Source of the DNA: Salipiger bermudensis
Lineage (GTDB): Bacteria > Pseudomonadota > Alphaproteobacteria > Rhodobacterales > Rhodobacteraceae
Reading direction: 5' to 3'
Assembly: GCF_019801965.1 (NCBI RefSeq)
Contig: NZ_JAHVIA010000006.1
Span: forward strand, 310,001-374,000
Length of the DNA stretch: 64,000 nucleotides
In this document: positions 47,301 through 59,300 of the stretch, piece after piece
Layout of the letters: the number at the start of each line of letters is the position of its first letter
Numbering within the stretch: the stretch's first letter is position 1
Made by a program: the position numbers and the translations under genes
Notes under the pieces: generated by a model
The model's input: the letters and a program-made list of their open reading frames with translations, nothing else
Database searches by the model: none
Told to the model about the DNA's origin: nothing

Positions 47301-50300
47301 CGCGGCATCGGCGAGCTGATCATCAAGGACCTGGCCAAGCCCTCCGTGGGAGGCGTGCCCTACACCACGATCTACCAGGTCAACGACCAGGGCGTCGTCG
47401 AGATCAGCGACAATGGCGGCGGCTTCGTCGGTCAGGGTTCCGACAAGGAATTCACCTACGATCCGGTGGCCGGCTACCGCTATGGCTGGATGCTGGCGCA
47501 GGGCACCCGCGAGGTGCTGGTCGAGGAATGGACCGAGGGCGACTGGCTCGGCATCGACGCCTTCGCGCCGGACAGCCGCGCTCCCGACCGCACCGACAGC
47601 ACCAAGACCGAGGGCGAGCTTGTCCCGGACTCCAATTACTTCTACCTCGACACCGCCAAGGATGGCGACGCCTACACCTATGACAGCGTCGAGGTGATCG
47701 GCAATGTGAACGGGCCCAACCGCACCGGCTATGACCACTGGTCGACCTGGTACGGCACCAATTACAGCTGGTTCCAGTACACCACGATCACCGACAGCGT
47801 CGAATACGTCACCCACACCATCGAGGCCGACCGCCCGGTGGGGATCACCTTCATCGGCCACGATGCCGGCTCCATCGTCGTCAATGCCGGTGCCTCCGAC
47901 ATCACCGTCGACGGCCCGCTGCGCAACGCCTACGGCCACACCCAGCTCAACACCACCGGGATCATCACCACCAATTCCGGCGGCGCGATCTCGGGCGAGA
48001 TCGGCGGCCGCACCATCGGCCTCGCCGCCTCGGCCATCGGAACCGAGTACGAGGCCGTGCGGGTCAACCTCTCGGATGTCGAGGGCGTCACCGGTCAGCG
48101 CATCGACGCCACCGCCAGCGACGGCATCGTCAACCTCTACGAGACCTTCGGCGACCTGACGCTGGGCACGATCTCGGCGGCGGATGGCGGCTACGACGCG
48201 ATCCTGACCTCGGCGGGCTCGATCCTCGCCGCCGCCACCGGCCACGGCATTACCGCCGATGCCATCGACCTGATCGCCGAGGACGGCGATATCGGCGCCT
48301 CGGCGCGCGCCATCCAGATCGACACCGGCACCCGCGACCAATCGCTGCTCACAGCGACGGCGCTGCAGGGCGCGGTCTACGTGGTCGAGACCGACGGCGA
48401 CCTGCGGCTGTTCAAGATCGAGGCCCAGGGCGACGTCTATGTCGGCGTGCTCTCCGGCGACCTGCTCGACGGCAACCAGATCGAGGAGACCGACGAACGC
48501 GCCGTCTCCGAGCTGCGCGACGGTGTCTGGGGTGCCCTCAAGCTCACCGATTACGAGACCGACGAGAACGGCGACGAGGTCTATACCGGCAACGCCACTG
48601 CGAAGGTCAACGAGGTCAAGGACACGCTGGCCAACGCCAAGACCTCGGAATACCGCCAGTACTGGCAGACCCGCCTGGCGCAGATCGAGGAATACCGCCT
48701 CGATCTGGCCGAGGCCAATCCCGGCTGGGACGACGCCACGCTCGACGCCGCGGCGGCGGATTTCTACCTCACCTTCCGCCCTTCGGCCCTCGAGTACGAC
48801 GCCGATCAGCTTCTGCTGCTGACCGCCGACGAAGAAGCCTATTACGAGGAGTTCTACACGGCGCAGGCGGTCTCGGAGGGCGCTGCCGACGTTCCGGCCT
48901 ACGTGGCCAACGCCATCCTCACGCTGCGCACCAGCCGCACCGAGCAATACCGCAACCTCGACGCGGTCTGGGGCAGCTACACCGGCGGCCTCTCGAACCC
49001 GCTCGATCCGGATGTCTATGACGCGGCGTGGGAATACGAACTCACCGACGAAGAGAACGAGCTGATCGAAGGTTCGATCAAGATCTGGACCGAGGACGAG
49101 CTGATCAACGCCATCGGCGCGGGCCTCCTGGTGCCGGTGACCGACACCGACACGGTGATCGAGGATGCCAACATCATCGGCGCCAATGTCGAGCTCGACG
49201 TCTCGGGCCAGATCGGCGCCACCGAGGGCTTCGAGACCATCGCCATCGACCCCGACACCGAGCTCACGCCTGAGGAGCGCGTGCTGCTCTCGGCGGCCGA
49301 GCGCGACGACCTGTTCTTCCTCACCACCGACCGCTTCGCCGCCACCGTCGATTTCGACGCCGCGGCCAACACCATCACCCGCAGCTCGGGCACCTGGGAC
49401 GACGTGCTCGTCGGGCAGGTCATCCAGGTCGAGGGCAACAGCGCCAACGCCACCGAGGAAGGCCCGTTCTACACCGTCACGGCGATCACCAATGGCGGCA
49501 CCACGCTGCAGCTCGACAGCTCGCGCGTGCTGCTGACGGCGTCGGAAACCAATGTCGCGGTGCATGTCTCGGGCCTCGCGCTCGATCCGCGCGGCGTCGA
49601 TCTCACCGACATGACCGTCGACATCTCCGGCAACACCATCACGCTGGTCAGCGGCGACGGCGATTTCTCCGACTACCGCGCCGGGATGAAGCTGATCCTG
49701 GCTGGCGACACCGAGAACGCCAACGACTACCTGTCGCTCTACGAGATCACCGCCGCCACCGCGACCACGATCACCCTGAACGGCCCCGCGCTGATCACCG
49801 AGACCGGCGTCACCCTCGACGTGAACGAATATGTCGAGCTGACCATGGTGCAGGTGCAGCTGCGCGAGGATCTCGACATCGTGGTGACCGGCCAGCTCGA
49901 TGTCAGCGCCGGCGGCGAGAGCTATCTCGGCTCGGAATACGCCATCGAGCTCGGCACGCTCGAGGTTGACGGCAACCTGCGCGTCAGGGCGCAGGGCGAG
50001 CTGAGCAATGGCGGCAACAGCGCGTCGACCAACATCACTTCCGACAATCTCGTTCTCGAGGCCGGCGATGGCGGCATCGGCAGCGGTGGCATGGTCTATG
50101 TCGACCAGACCGCCGGCGCGACCCTGACGGCGCGCGGCACCGGTGACATCAACATCACCGAGCGCGACGGCGACATGAACATCAACACCGTCTACTCGGC
50201 GGGCGAGGATGTTACGCTGGTGGCGGAGGGCTCGATCCTCGACCACAACAACACCGAGTTCGTCAATATCGAGGCCGACAGCATCACCCTGACCGCACAG

Positions 50301-53300
50301 ACCGGCTCGATCGGTGTCGTGGGCAATGCGCTCGAGGTCGAGGCGCGCGGCGATCTCGGCGACGATCTCGGCCTGCTGACCCTGACCGCCGAGGGCGATG
50401 TCATCGTCTACGAGCAGGAAGGCGACATGAACATCCGCAACGTGCTGTCGCGCAGCGGAGACGTGGAGCTCTACGCCCAGCTCTCGATCTTCGACGCTGT
50501 CGATCTCGTCGATCCGACCAATCCCGAGACGAGCACCGACGGCAACGACACCGGCTCGCGCCTCGCCGCCGACGTGCTGGCGGCGGGCAACATCACCCTG
50601 ACCGCCGATCTCGGCTATATCGGCGCCTTCGGCAACGAGCTCGACATCGACAGCCGCCGCTCTGGCAGCGATGGCGTGGTCACCGTGACCAGCCGCGAGA
50701 ACACCTTCCTGATCGAACAGGCCGGTGACATGTGGCTCAACACCGTCGAGGTGACGCAGAGCGACCCGCTCCTCGCCACCGCCTATCTCACCGCCGTGGT
50801 CGGCAGCATCTACAACGGCGTGCAGCCGCCCAACACCAGCAACGTGCTCGGCGGCCGCGCCTACCTGATCGCGCAGGGCGATATCGGCACCTCGGACAAC
50901 TGGATCTACACCGAGATCGGGGCGTTGCAGTCGCTCTCGACCACCGGCTCCACCTATGTCGACAACCAGGGCGCTCTGACGCTGCTGACCATCGACGGCG
51001 GCGCCGGCTACGGCCAGCAATCGGGCGGCGATATCTACACCGTCGCGTCGAGCCCGATCACCATCGCCAACGACATCCTCGCCGCCGGCGACATCATCGA
51101 GACGGCGACGGAATCGGCAGCCGATAACTACGACACCTTCACCATCAATGCCGGGGTCGAGGTCCGCTCGACCGGCGGCAACATCGTCTTCACCGCCGGG
51201 GATGACCTGCACGTGCAGACCGGCGCCAGCCTGATCGCCGAGACCGGCAGCATCACCCTCAACGCTGACCTCGCCGGCTGGGAGGGTATCGGGGCCGACC
51301 TGCTGATCGACGGCGCCGTCGAGGCCCTCGGCACCGTGGCGCTGAACACCGGCGCCTGGAACGACGCGGTCACCGTCAGCGCGACGGGCTCGGTCGTCGC
51401 CGGCACCCTCGCGATCTCCACCGGCTTCGGCACGGATGCGGTGAGCATCACCGGCACCACCGAGGCGACCGGCAACAGCACCATCGACACCGGCAGCGGC
51501 GAAGACAGCGTCACCATCACCGGCGCGATGAGCTCCGCCCTCGCGACCCTCATCGACACCGGCGCCGGGATGGACCTTCTCGACGTCTCCGGCACCGTGG
51601 CCTCGGGCACCACGCTCACCGTCAACACCGGCGAGGGCGAGGATGGCCTCGACGTCTCGGGCCTGCTCATCGCCGGCAGCGCGCTCACCATCGACACCGG
51701 CACCGGGATCGACCTTCTCGACATCTCCGGCACCCTGAGCGCTGGCAGCGGCCTCACCGTCAGCACCGACGAGGGCGAGGATCGTCTGGACATCTCCGGC
51801 CTGCTCATCGCCGGTAGCGTGCTCACCGTCAACACCGGCGCAACCCGCGATTTCCTCGACATCTCGGGCGATTTCGTCTCGGGCGGCAGCATCGCCATCG
51901 CGCTCGGCGGCGGCGATGACCAGATGGTGCTCACCGGCGGCTTCTCCGCCGCGTCCACGATCCTCGTCGAGGGCGGCGCGGGGGCGGATTCCGTCCGCTT
52001 CCTCGACGCCACCACGATGACCGGCCATGTCACGCTGCTCGGCGGCTCGGAGGATGATTTCGTCGAGATCGTCCGTCTCGTCAGCCAGGACCGCAGCACC
52101 GACAGCTTCCTGATCGACGGCGGCGACGGCTCCGACGCGATCCTGCTGCAGACCCACGGCTCGGTCGGCGGCGAGCTTGTCGACTACATCATCGACGTGG
52201 TCGACACCGGCGGACCGCTCGACGCGGACACCATGGTGGTTGTGGGCACCGAGGATGACGACGTCTTCCTCAGCCGCTCCAATTTCTTCGCGCTGCTGCA
52301 TGGCGATATCGACCAGATGCGCGGCGACGATCCGACCCGGCCGCAGACCGTCGAGCGGATCAACTACGACCGTGCCATCAACGGCCGGGTGACGCTGCTC
52401 GGCGAAGCCGGCAATGACAGCTTCATCGCCGATGACAACGCCGCGATCATGACCCTCGATGGCGGCATCGGCGACGACAGCTTCCAGTTCGGCCAGCTCT
52501 TCGGCAACGATCCCAACAGCGGCAGCGCCGAGAACGGCATCGCGCCGGGCGACGAGATCAATGCCGTGCTCACCACCCGCGGCTGGCTCTCGGACGGCAT
52601 CAGCTTCGCCACCGTCGCCTTCGGCGGCGAGGGCCAGGACAGCTTCACCGTCTATGCCAACCGCGCCCAGCTCAAGCTCGAGGGCGAGAGCGGCAATGAC
52701 GAGTTCACCGTGCGGGCCTTCCTGCTCGACAGCGATGGCAGCTCGTCGCTGCAGGACCAGACCGAGCTCAACGCCGGCAGCGGCGACGACCTGATCCGCT
52801 ACAACATCAACGCGCCGCTCGATATCGACGGCGGGGCGGGCTTCGACAAGGTCGTGGTGCTGGGCACCGAGGCTGACGACGCCTTCGTCATCACCGAGGA
52901 CGGCGTGTTCGGCGCCGGGCTCAACGTGTCGCTGTCGAATACCGAGGAGCTGCTCGAGGTCGACGGTCTCGAGGGCGACGACAGCTTCTTCATCCTGTCG
53001 ACCTCCGCGAACTCCGTGACCCGCGTCATCGGCGGTCTCGGCTCAGATACGTTCGACGTCACCGGCGATGTCACCGAAGAGATCGTCTCGGCGGATCTTG
53101 CCGGGCGCTCGGGCCTGATCAACCACCAGGCCAGCAGCGTCGATGACGATTACGACCAGACCTTCATCGAAGGGCTCGGCACCACCGTTGCCGACGGCAA
53201 CCAGGGCGCCATCTTCATCAGCCAGGAGGTGGCGGGCGACGCGACGCAGGGCGAGACACTGGTGAGCGAGACCGCCGGCGCGCGGACCGATATCTATTCG

Positions 53301-56300
53301 ATCCGCCTGACCGACGTTCCGACCGGCGTGGTCTATGTCACCGTCTCGGCGACCCGCGCCTCGAGCGCCGACCGCAACCTCGCGGTCCCCGCCGTGGCCG
53401 AGGGCACCGCGCTCAGCTTCGCGCAGGGCGGCAGCACGCTCACCCGCGACAGCGGCAGCTTCCTGGACGACGGCTTCGATACCTACCAGTCGATCCGTCT
53501 CTCGGGCACCACGGACGGGGATGCCGATGGCGTCTACAAGATCGTCTCGGTCACCGCGACGGAGATCGTGGTCGAGGAGACCTTCGCCATCGCCGCCAAC
53601 GGCGACGCCGGCATCTCCCTCACCGGACAGGAGGCGGATTCCGTCCTGCTGAGCGACAACGGCAGCGATTTCGCCGAGAACATCGTGCTGGCCTTCGATG
53701 CCAGCAACTGGGACCAGGCCCAGACCGTCACCATCAAGGCGCTCGACGATGCCGCCGCCGAGGGCACCCGCAACGTGGTCATCAGCCACTCGGTGCAGTC
53801 GGTCGACCCGGCCTTCGATGCCGCGCAGGTGCAGAACCTCGTGGTCGAGGTCCGCGACAACGATCTCGCCGAGCTGCAGATCACCGAGACCGGCTCCGAG
53901 ACGCTGGTGCTCGAGGGGGCGCAGGGCATCACCGACAGCTACGCGCTGAAGCTCTCCCGCGCCCCGGCGGCGGGCGAGACGGTGACCATCACCCTCACCG
54001 ACAACTCGAACTCCGGTGACCTGAGCTTCAGCCAGACGGTGTTCACCTTCGACGCCTCGAACTGGAGCGTCGCGCAGAGCGTCACCGTCACGGCCACGGC
54101 CAATGACGGTGCCGAGAATGCCGAGCGCATCATCGTCACCCACACCGTCAGCAGCGACGGCCCGACCTATGCCTCGGCCAGCGCGCAGGATCTCACCCTC
54201 ACCGCCATCGACGGCGACACCGCCGGCGTGCTGATCCAGGAGACGCAGGGCGACACGGTGGTGATCGACAGCGCCGACGATGCCTATGACGAGACCGACA
54301 GCTACACCGTGCGCCTGACCAAGGCGCCCACGCAGGATGTCACTATCTCGATCTTCGACGACGGCCAGACCCGGATCGTGCCCGGCGGGCGGGTGTCGCT
54401 CGTCCCGCTGGCGGACGAGACGCTTACGGTCAGCTTCGTCGAGGTCGAGGACGGCGCAGATTACATCGAGCGCAGCGACGGGCAGAGCTGGGCCGACAGC
54501 GGCTTCGGCTCGGGCCAGACGCTCGACATCTCGGGCAGCGGCGACAATGACGGCGCGGTGCTGATCGGCGCGGTCTCGGCGGATGGCACGCGGCTCTACG
54601 TCTCGGGGGGCAAGAGCCTCACCGACGAAAGCGGTAGCGCCACCTTCACCGTCACCGCGGCGCAGATCACCTTCACCACCGACAACTGGCACGAAGAGGT
54701 CGAGGTCACGCTCGAGGCCGATCCCGACTACGTGCCCTCCGAGACCGATTACATCACCAAGGTGTTCCCGGCCGAGGAGCACACCGCCTCCAAGGTCTTC
54801 GGCCCGCTGATCATCGAGGGTGCGCCGACCGAGGACCGCACCCTGCTGGCGCCGGTGATGCTGCCGACCGAAAGCGATCCGGGCCCGATCGAGCTCGAGA
54901 TCGTCACCGACGAGACCGAGCAGAACGACCGCGTCAACATCTTCAACGACACCGACGTCACCGGCGCGGCGGGCTACATGACCACCACCACCCTGCCCGA
55001 CGGCAGCGAGCGGCTGCTGGTCAACGGGCTAGGCATGGGCACCGGCACCGTCGATTTCGACGAGAGCATCGCGCAGGACGGCTCGGAGATCGTCAGCTAC
55101 GCGCAGGGCATCAGCATGAACAACGTCGAGATCGTCGACGTGCTGCTGGGCGACGCGGATGACGATTTCACGGTGCTCGCCACCAACACCTTCTCCGACA
55201 ATACCGTCGACCTGCCGATCACCGCGATCCACGGCGGCGGTGGCTCCGACGAGATCACAGTGCTGGGCGGCGGCGGACCCGAGAGCCTGCTGGTGATCTA
55301 TGGCGACACCGACACCTACGGCGCGCGCTACGATTATCTTGGCGGCGCGCCCACCGGCGGCGGGCTGGTGTTCGACGGCTGGGAATACCCCGAAGACCAC
55401 GGCGACCTGATCGACGCCTCGGCCATCGGCACCGCCGGCCAGCTCGGACTGGTGATCTATGGCGGCATCGGCAACGACACCATCATCGGCTCGCTGGGCG
55501 ACGACCACATCGCCGGCGGCAGCGGCAATGACGACATCTCGGCGCTCTCCGGGGCCGATCACGTCTACGGCGACAACGGCTTCACCGTCGACCTGCTGCT
55601 GCGCGACCTCGTGGTCAGCGACGACATCGTCACCACCCCCGCGCTCGACAGCGCCGACACCCGCCTGCCGGGCAGCGACAGCATCGACGCGGGCGCTGGC
55701 GACGACATCGTGATCGCCGATCTTGGTGTGATCGAGCAGGTCGCCGGCACCCAGCGCATCGTCACCACCGGCGCGGTGATCCGCGTCACCACCACCCGCG
55801 ACGCCTTCGGCGGCAATGACGAGATCCTCTCGGGCCTCGGCAACGACATCGTCCTGGGCGGCGCGGGCAATGACAGCGTCACAGACACCGGCGGCGCCAA
55901 CATCGTGGTGGGTGACAACGGCACCGTCGACATGGTGGTGCTCGACGGCGACGAGACCGACATCGACCACATCTTCACCGAGACCCCGGCGGTGGCCGGC
56001 AACGACACCATCACCACCGCCGCGGGCACCGACGTGATCCTCGCCGGCACCGGCGATGACGAGATCGACGCGGGCGACGGCGAGAACATCGTCTTCGGCG
56101 ATCTCGGCGAGGTCGTTGCCGAGGCCGCGTTTGATGCGCCGCAGCTCGCGGGCTTCGCGATGACCATCGCGGCAATCCGCAGCCAGACCACACTTTCCGG
56201 CGGCGACGACACCATCCTCACCGGCGCCGGCGGCGACGTGGTGCTGGGCGGGCTCGGCGACGACGGCATCGACGCCGGACAGGGCGCCAACCTCATCTTC

Positions 56301-59300
56301 GGCGACAATGGCGAGCTGCTTACCGGCACCGGCGCGGCAAATCTCGGCGCGCTGCCGCTCGAGCTTCTGAGCGCCATCACCCTGACCGAGGCCAATGGCG
56401 GCGACGACACCGTGACCACCGGGCTCGGCGAGGACATCATCCTCGGCGGCGCCGGCGGCGACACCATCACCACCGACATGGCGGACGATGCAGGCGGTAT
56501 CGACGGGGCTGATATCGTGCTGGGCGACGTGGGGAGGGTGACCTGGGTCAACATCGGCGACGGCACCACCGATCTCGCGCAGGAAATCGAGACGACTGAC
56601 TGGCGCTACGGCGGCGACGACGTGATCTCGACCGGCGCCTCGAACGACCTGATCATCGGCGGCACCGGCGGCGACCGCATCCTCGCGGGCGTCGGCAACG
56701 ATCTGGTGATGGGCGATCACGCCCGCATCGCCGGCGATATCGACGAGACCGCCCTGCCCCTGACCCTCGGGGTCATGCCCTTCGACGTTTCGGCCACCTT
56801 CACCGGCGGCGACCGGCTCGGCGGCAACGACACCGTCTTCGCGGGCGCCGGGCAGGATCTCGTGATGGGCCAGCAGGGCGACGACTGGCTGTTCGGCGAG
56901 GCAGGCGATGACGACCTGATCGGCGGCCACAACGTCGACACCGACAACGAGGGCGCGCTGGCCCATGATGGCGACGATGCCATCGACGGCGGCGCGGATG
57001 ATGACGTCATCCTCGGCGACAACGGCCTGATCTACCGCACCGGCGACAGCGTCGACGCGCGGATGCGGGCGCTCGACGGCACGCTGCTCTACGGCATCGG
57101 TGGCGCCGATGACGCGCAGGCGATGATCACCGCGACCCACATGGCGAACCCCGACGGGACGCAGCAGCGCGCCATCGAGCTCTTCGATCATTCCGATGTC
57201 GAAGACCCGGCCGAATATGGCGACGACTACATCGCCGGCGGCGCAGAGAACGACGTGATCTTCGGCCAGCTCGGCAATGACGTGATCCAGGGCGACGGCT
57301 CCATCGATCTCGACAGCGACGGCAACGCCGATCCCGGCGCCGTGGGCGCCTCGCGCGATACCCTGCTCACCACCCTTCCCTCGGTCGACGATTTCGCAGG
57401 CCAAGGTCGCGATGGCGACGACTACATCGAGGGCAATGGCGGCGAGGACGTGGTCTTCGGCAACCTCGGTCAGGACGACATCATCGGCGGCAGCTCGAGC
57501 CTCTTCGCCGGGCTCGCCGGTGACGAGAGCTTGCGCCCGGACGGTGCCGACCTGCTCTTCGGCGGCTCCGGCACCGCGGCGTCGCGCAACGATCTCGGCG
57601 ACGATGGCATCGACGGCCATGCCCGCGATGCCGACGTGATCCTCGGTGACAACGGCAACATCTACCGCATCGTCGGCACCAACGGCAGCGACAGCGGCAC
57701 CTATCTCGGCTTCAACTACGATACCTATGGCGGCGAGCGGATCATCGTCCGCGCCGTCGAGCTGATCGACTACACCGAGGGCGGCCCGGATTACGATGCT
57801 GCGGCGCTTTCGGATAACGGCGGCGATGACGAGATCCACGGCGAGGCCGGAGATGACAGCATCTACGGCCAGATGGGCAGCGACGCCCTGTTCGGCGACG
57901 GTCAGAACGACGACCTGATCGGCGGCTGGGGCAGCGACTGGATCTCGGGCGGCACCGGCACCGACGGCGTCATCGGCGACGACGGCCGGATCATGACCAG
58001 CCGCAACTCCACCAGCTACGGCGAGGATCTCTACGGCGTCGCGGCGCTCGCCAGCACCGACGACCTGATCACCGGCCCCAACAGCTTCAACTTCCGCTAC
58101 ATCATCAACGTGGACCAGCAGCTGAAGAAGTCGGTCAACCTGACGCCCTTCAACCTCGATCCCGCGGCGACGCAGGACAAGGAGTTCACCCCCGCCTATG
58201 CCGATGACGTCATCTTCGGTGGCTGGGGCGACGATTTCCTGCATGGCGGCGCCGGTGACGATGCCATCTCGGGCGCCGAGGCCCTGCCGCTTTCGGAGAA
58301 CCCGCAGGCGATGGACGGCACCATCGTCTCCTGGGATACCCCGGTGAACCCGGGCGGGCTTCTGGCCTACGATCCCACGGTGGAGGAGTTCGCGCATTAC
58401 GACGAGAACAACCCGCGCGCCAAGATTACCCCGAACGGCGGCACCTTCTTCCTCAACCACGACGCCTCGGAAGGCCCGGTCGATGCGCGCAGCTCGAACG
58501 GCGTGACGACGGATGGCGATGACGTGATCTTCGGTGGTCTCGGCAATGACGCCATCACCGGCGGCACCGGGCGCGACCGGATGTATGGCGGCTATGGCGA
58601 CGATTGGCTCAATGCCGACGACGTGCTCGAAACCGCCGGCGGCAGCAACGACGACACCGATACCGACGAGAGCTACGAGGACTACGCCCTCGGGGGTGCC
58701 GGCCGCGATGTGCTGATCGCCAATACCGGCGGCGACCGGCTGCATGACTGGACCGGTGAGTACAACAGCTTCATCGTGCCGTTCCGTCCCTTCGGCGCGC
58801 CCACGGTCAACCGCCTGATGGCCCCCGCCGCGATCGAGTTCTGGTATCTGCTGGGCGAGAGCGACGGCGCCGATCCGACCCGCGCGCTCGACACCGGCAG
58901 CGATCCGGCCCGCTTCGGCGAGCCCGAGGGCGAGCTGGGCATCGTCACCCAGTCGGATCCCGACTGGAGCGACACCCACGGCGCCCCCGCCGACCCGCAG
59001 CCCGGCAACGGCCCGGCGCAGCGCGACGTGCGGGTGACCGCCGCCAGCGGCGACGGCAACGATGCCCGCTCGGAGACCGCGGATTACGGCGGCGGCAGCG
59101 CTCCCGCTGCGGCCAGCGCAACGGCACCGACCGCCCCGGTCTCGGCGGAGCGCGCCACCCTGCCGGAGATTCAGTCTGCCATCGCGAGTTCGGAGATCCA
59201 GATCACCTTCCACGCCTCGCAGGCCAGCAAGAATCTCGGCAAGGGCTCCTACACCTACGACGCGGAGCTTGGCGAGTTCGTCAAGGACGTCACCTTCAAG

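Noticed and set aside
49270-49545. Internal RVLLSA and RVLLTA segments resembling the LEPR-XLL motif
   Set aside because: They lack the basic helix before them and the following Gly-Asp, and lie mid-protein at the edge of ordinary beta modules; coincidence is more likely.
51369-52061. CRISPR array
   Set aside because: The 69-bp period lies inside an open frame, the units diverge at synonymous and non-synonymous sites, and there are no constant direct repeats with unique spacers.
41016-52301. A 3,761-codon open frame on the minus strand inside the giant gene
   Set aside because: Same explanation: aligned antisense frame of a GC-biased repeat gene, with no domain and no promoter or ribosome site.
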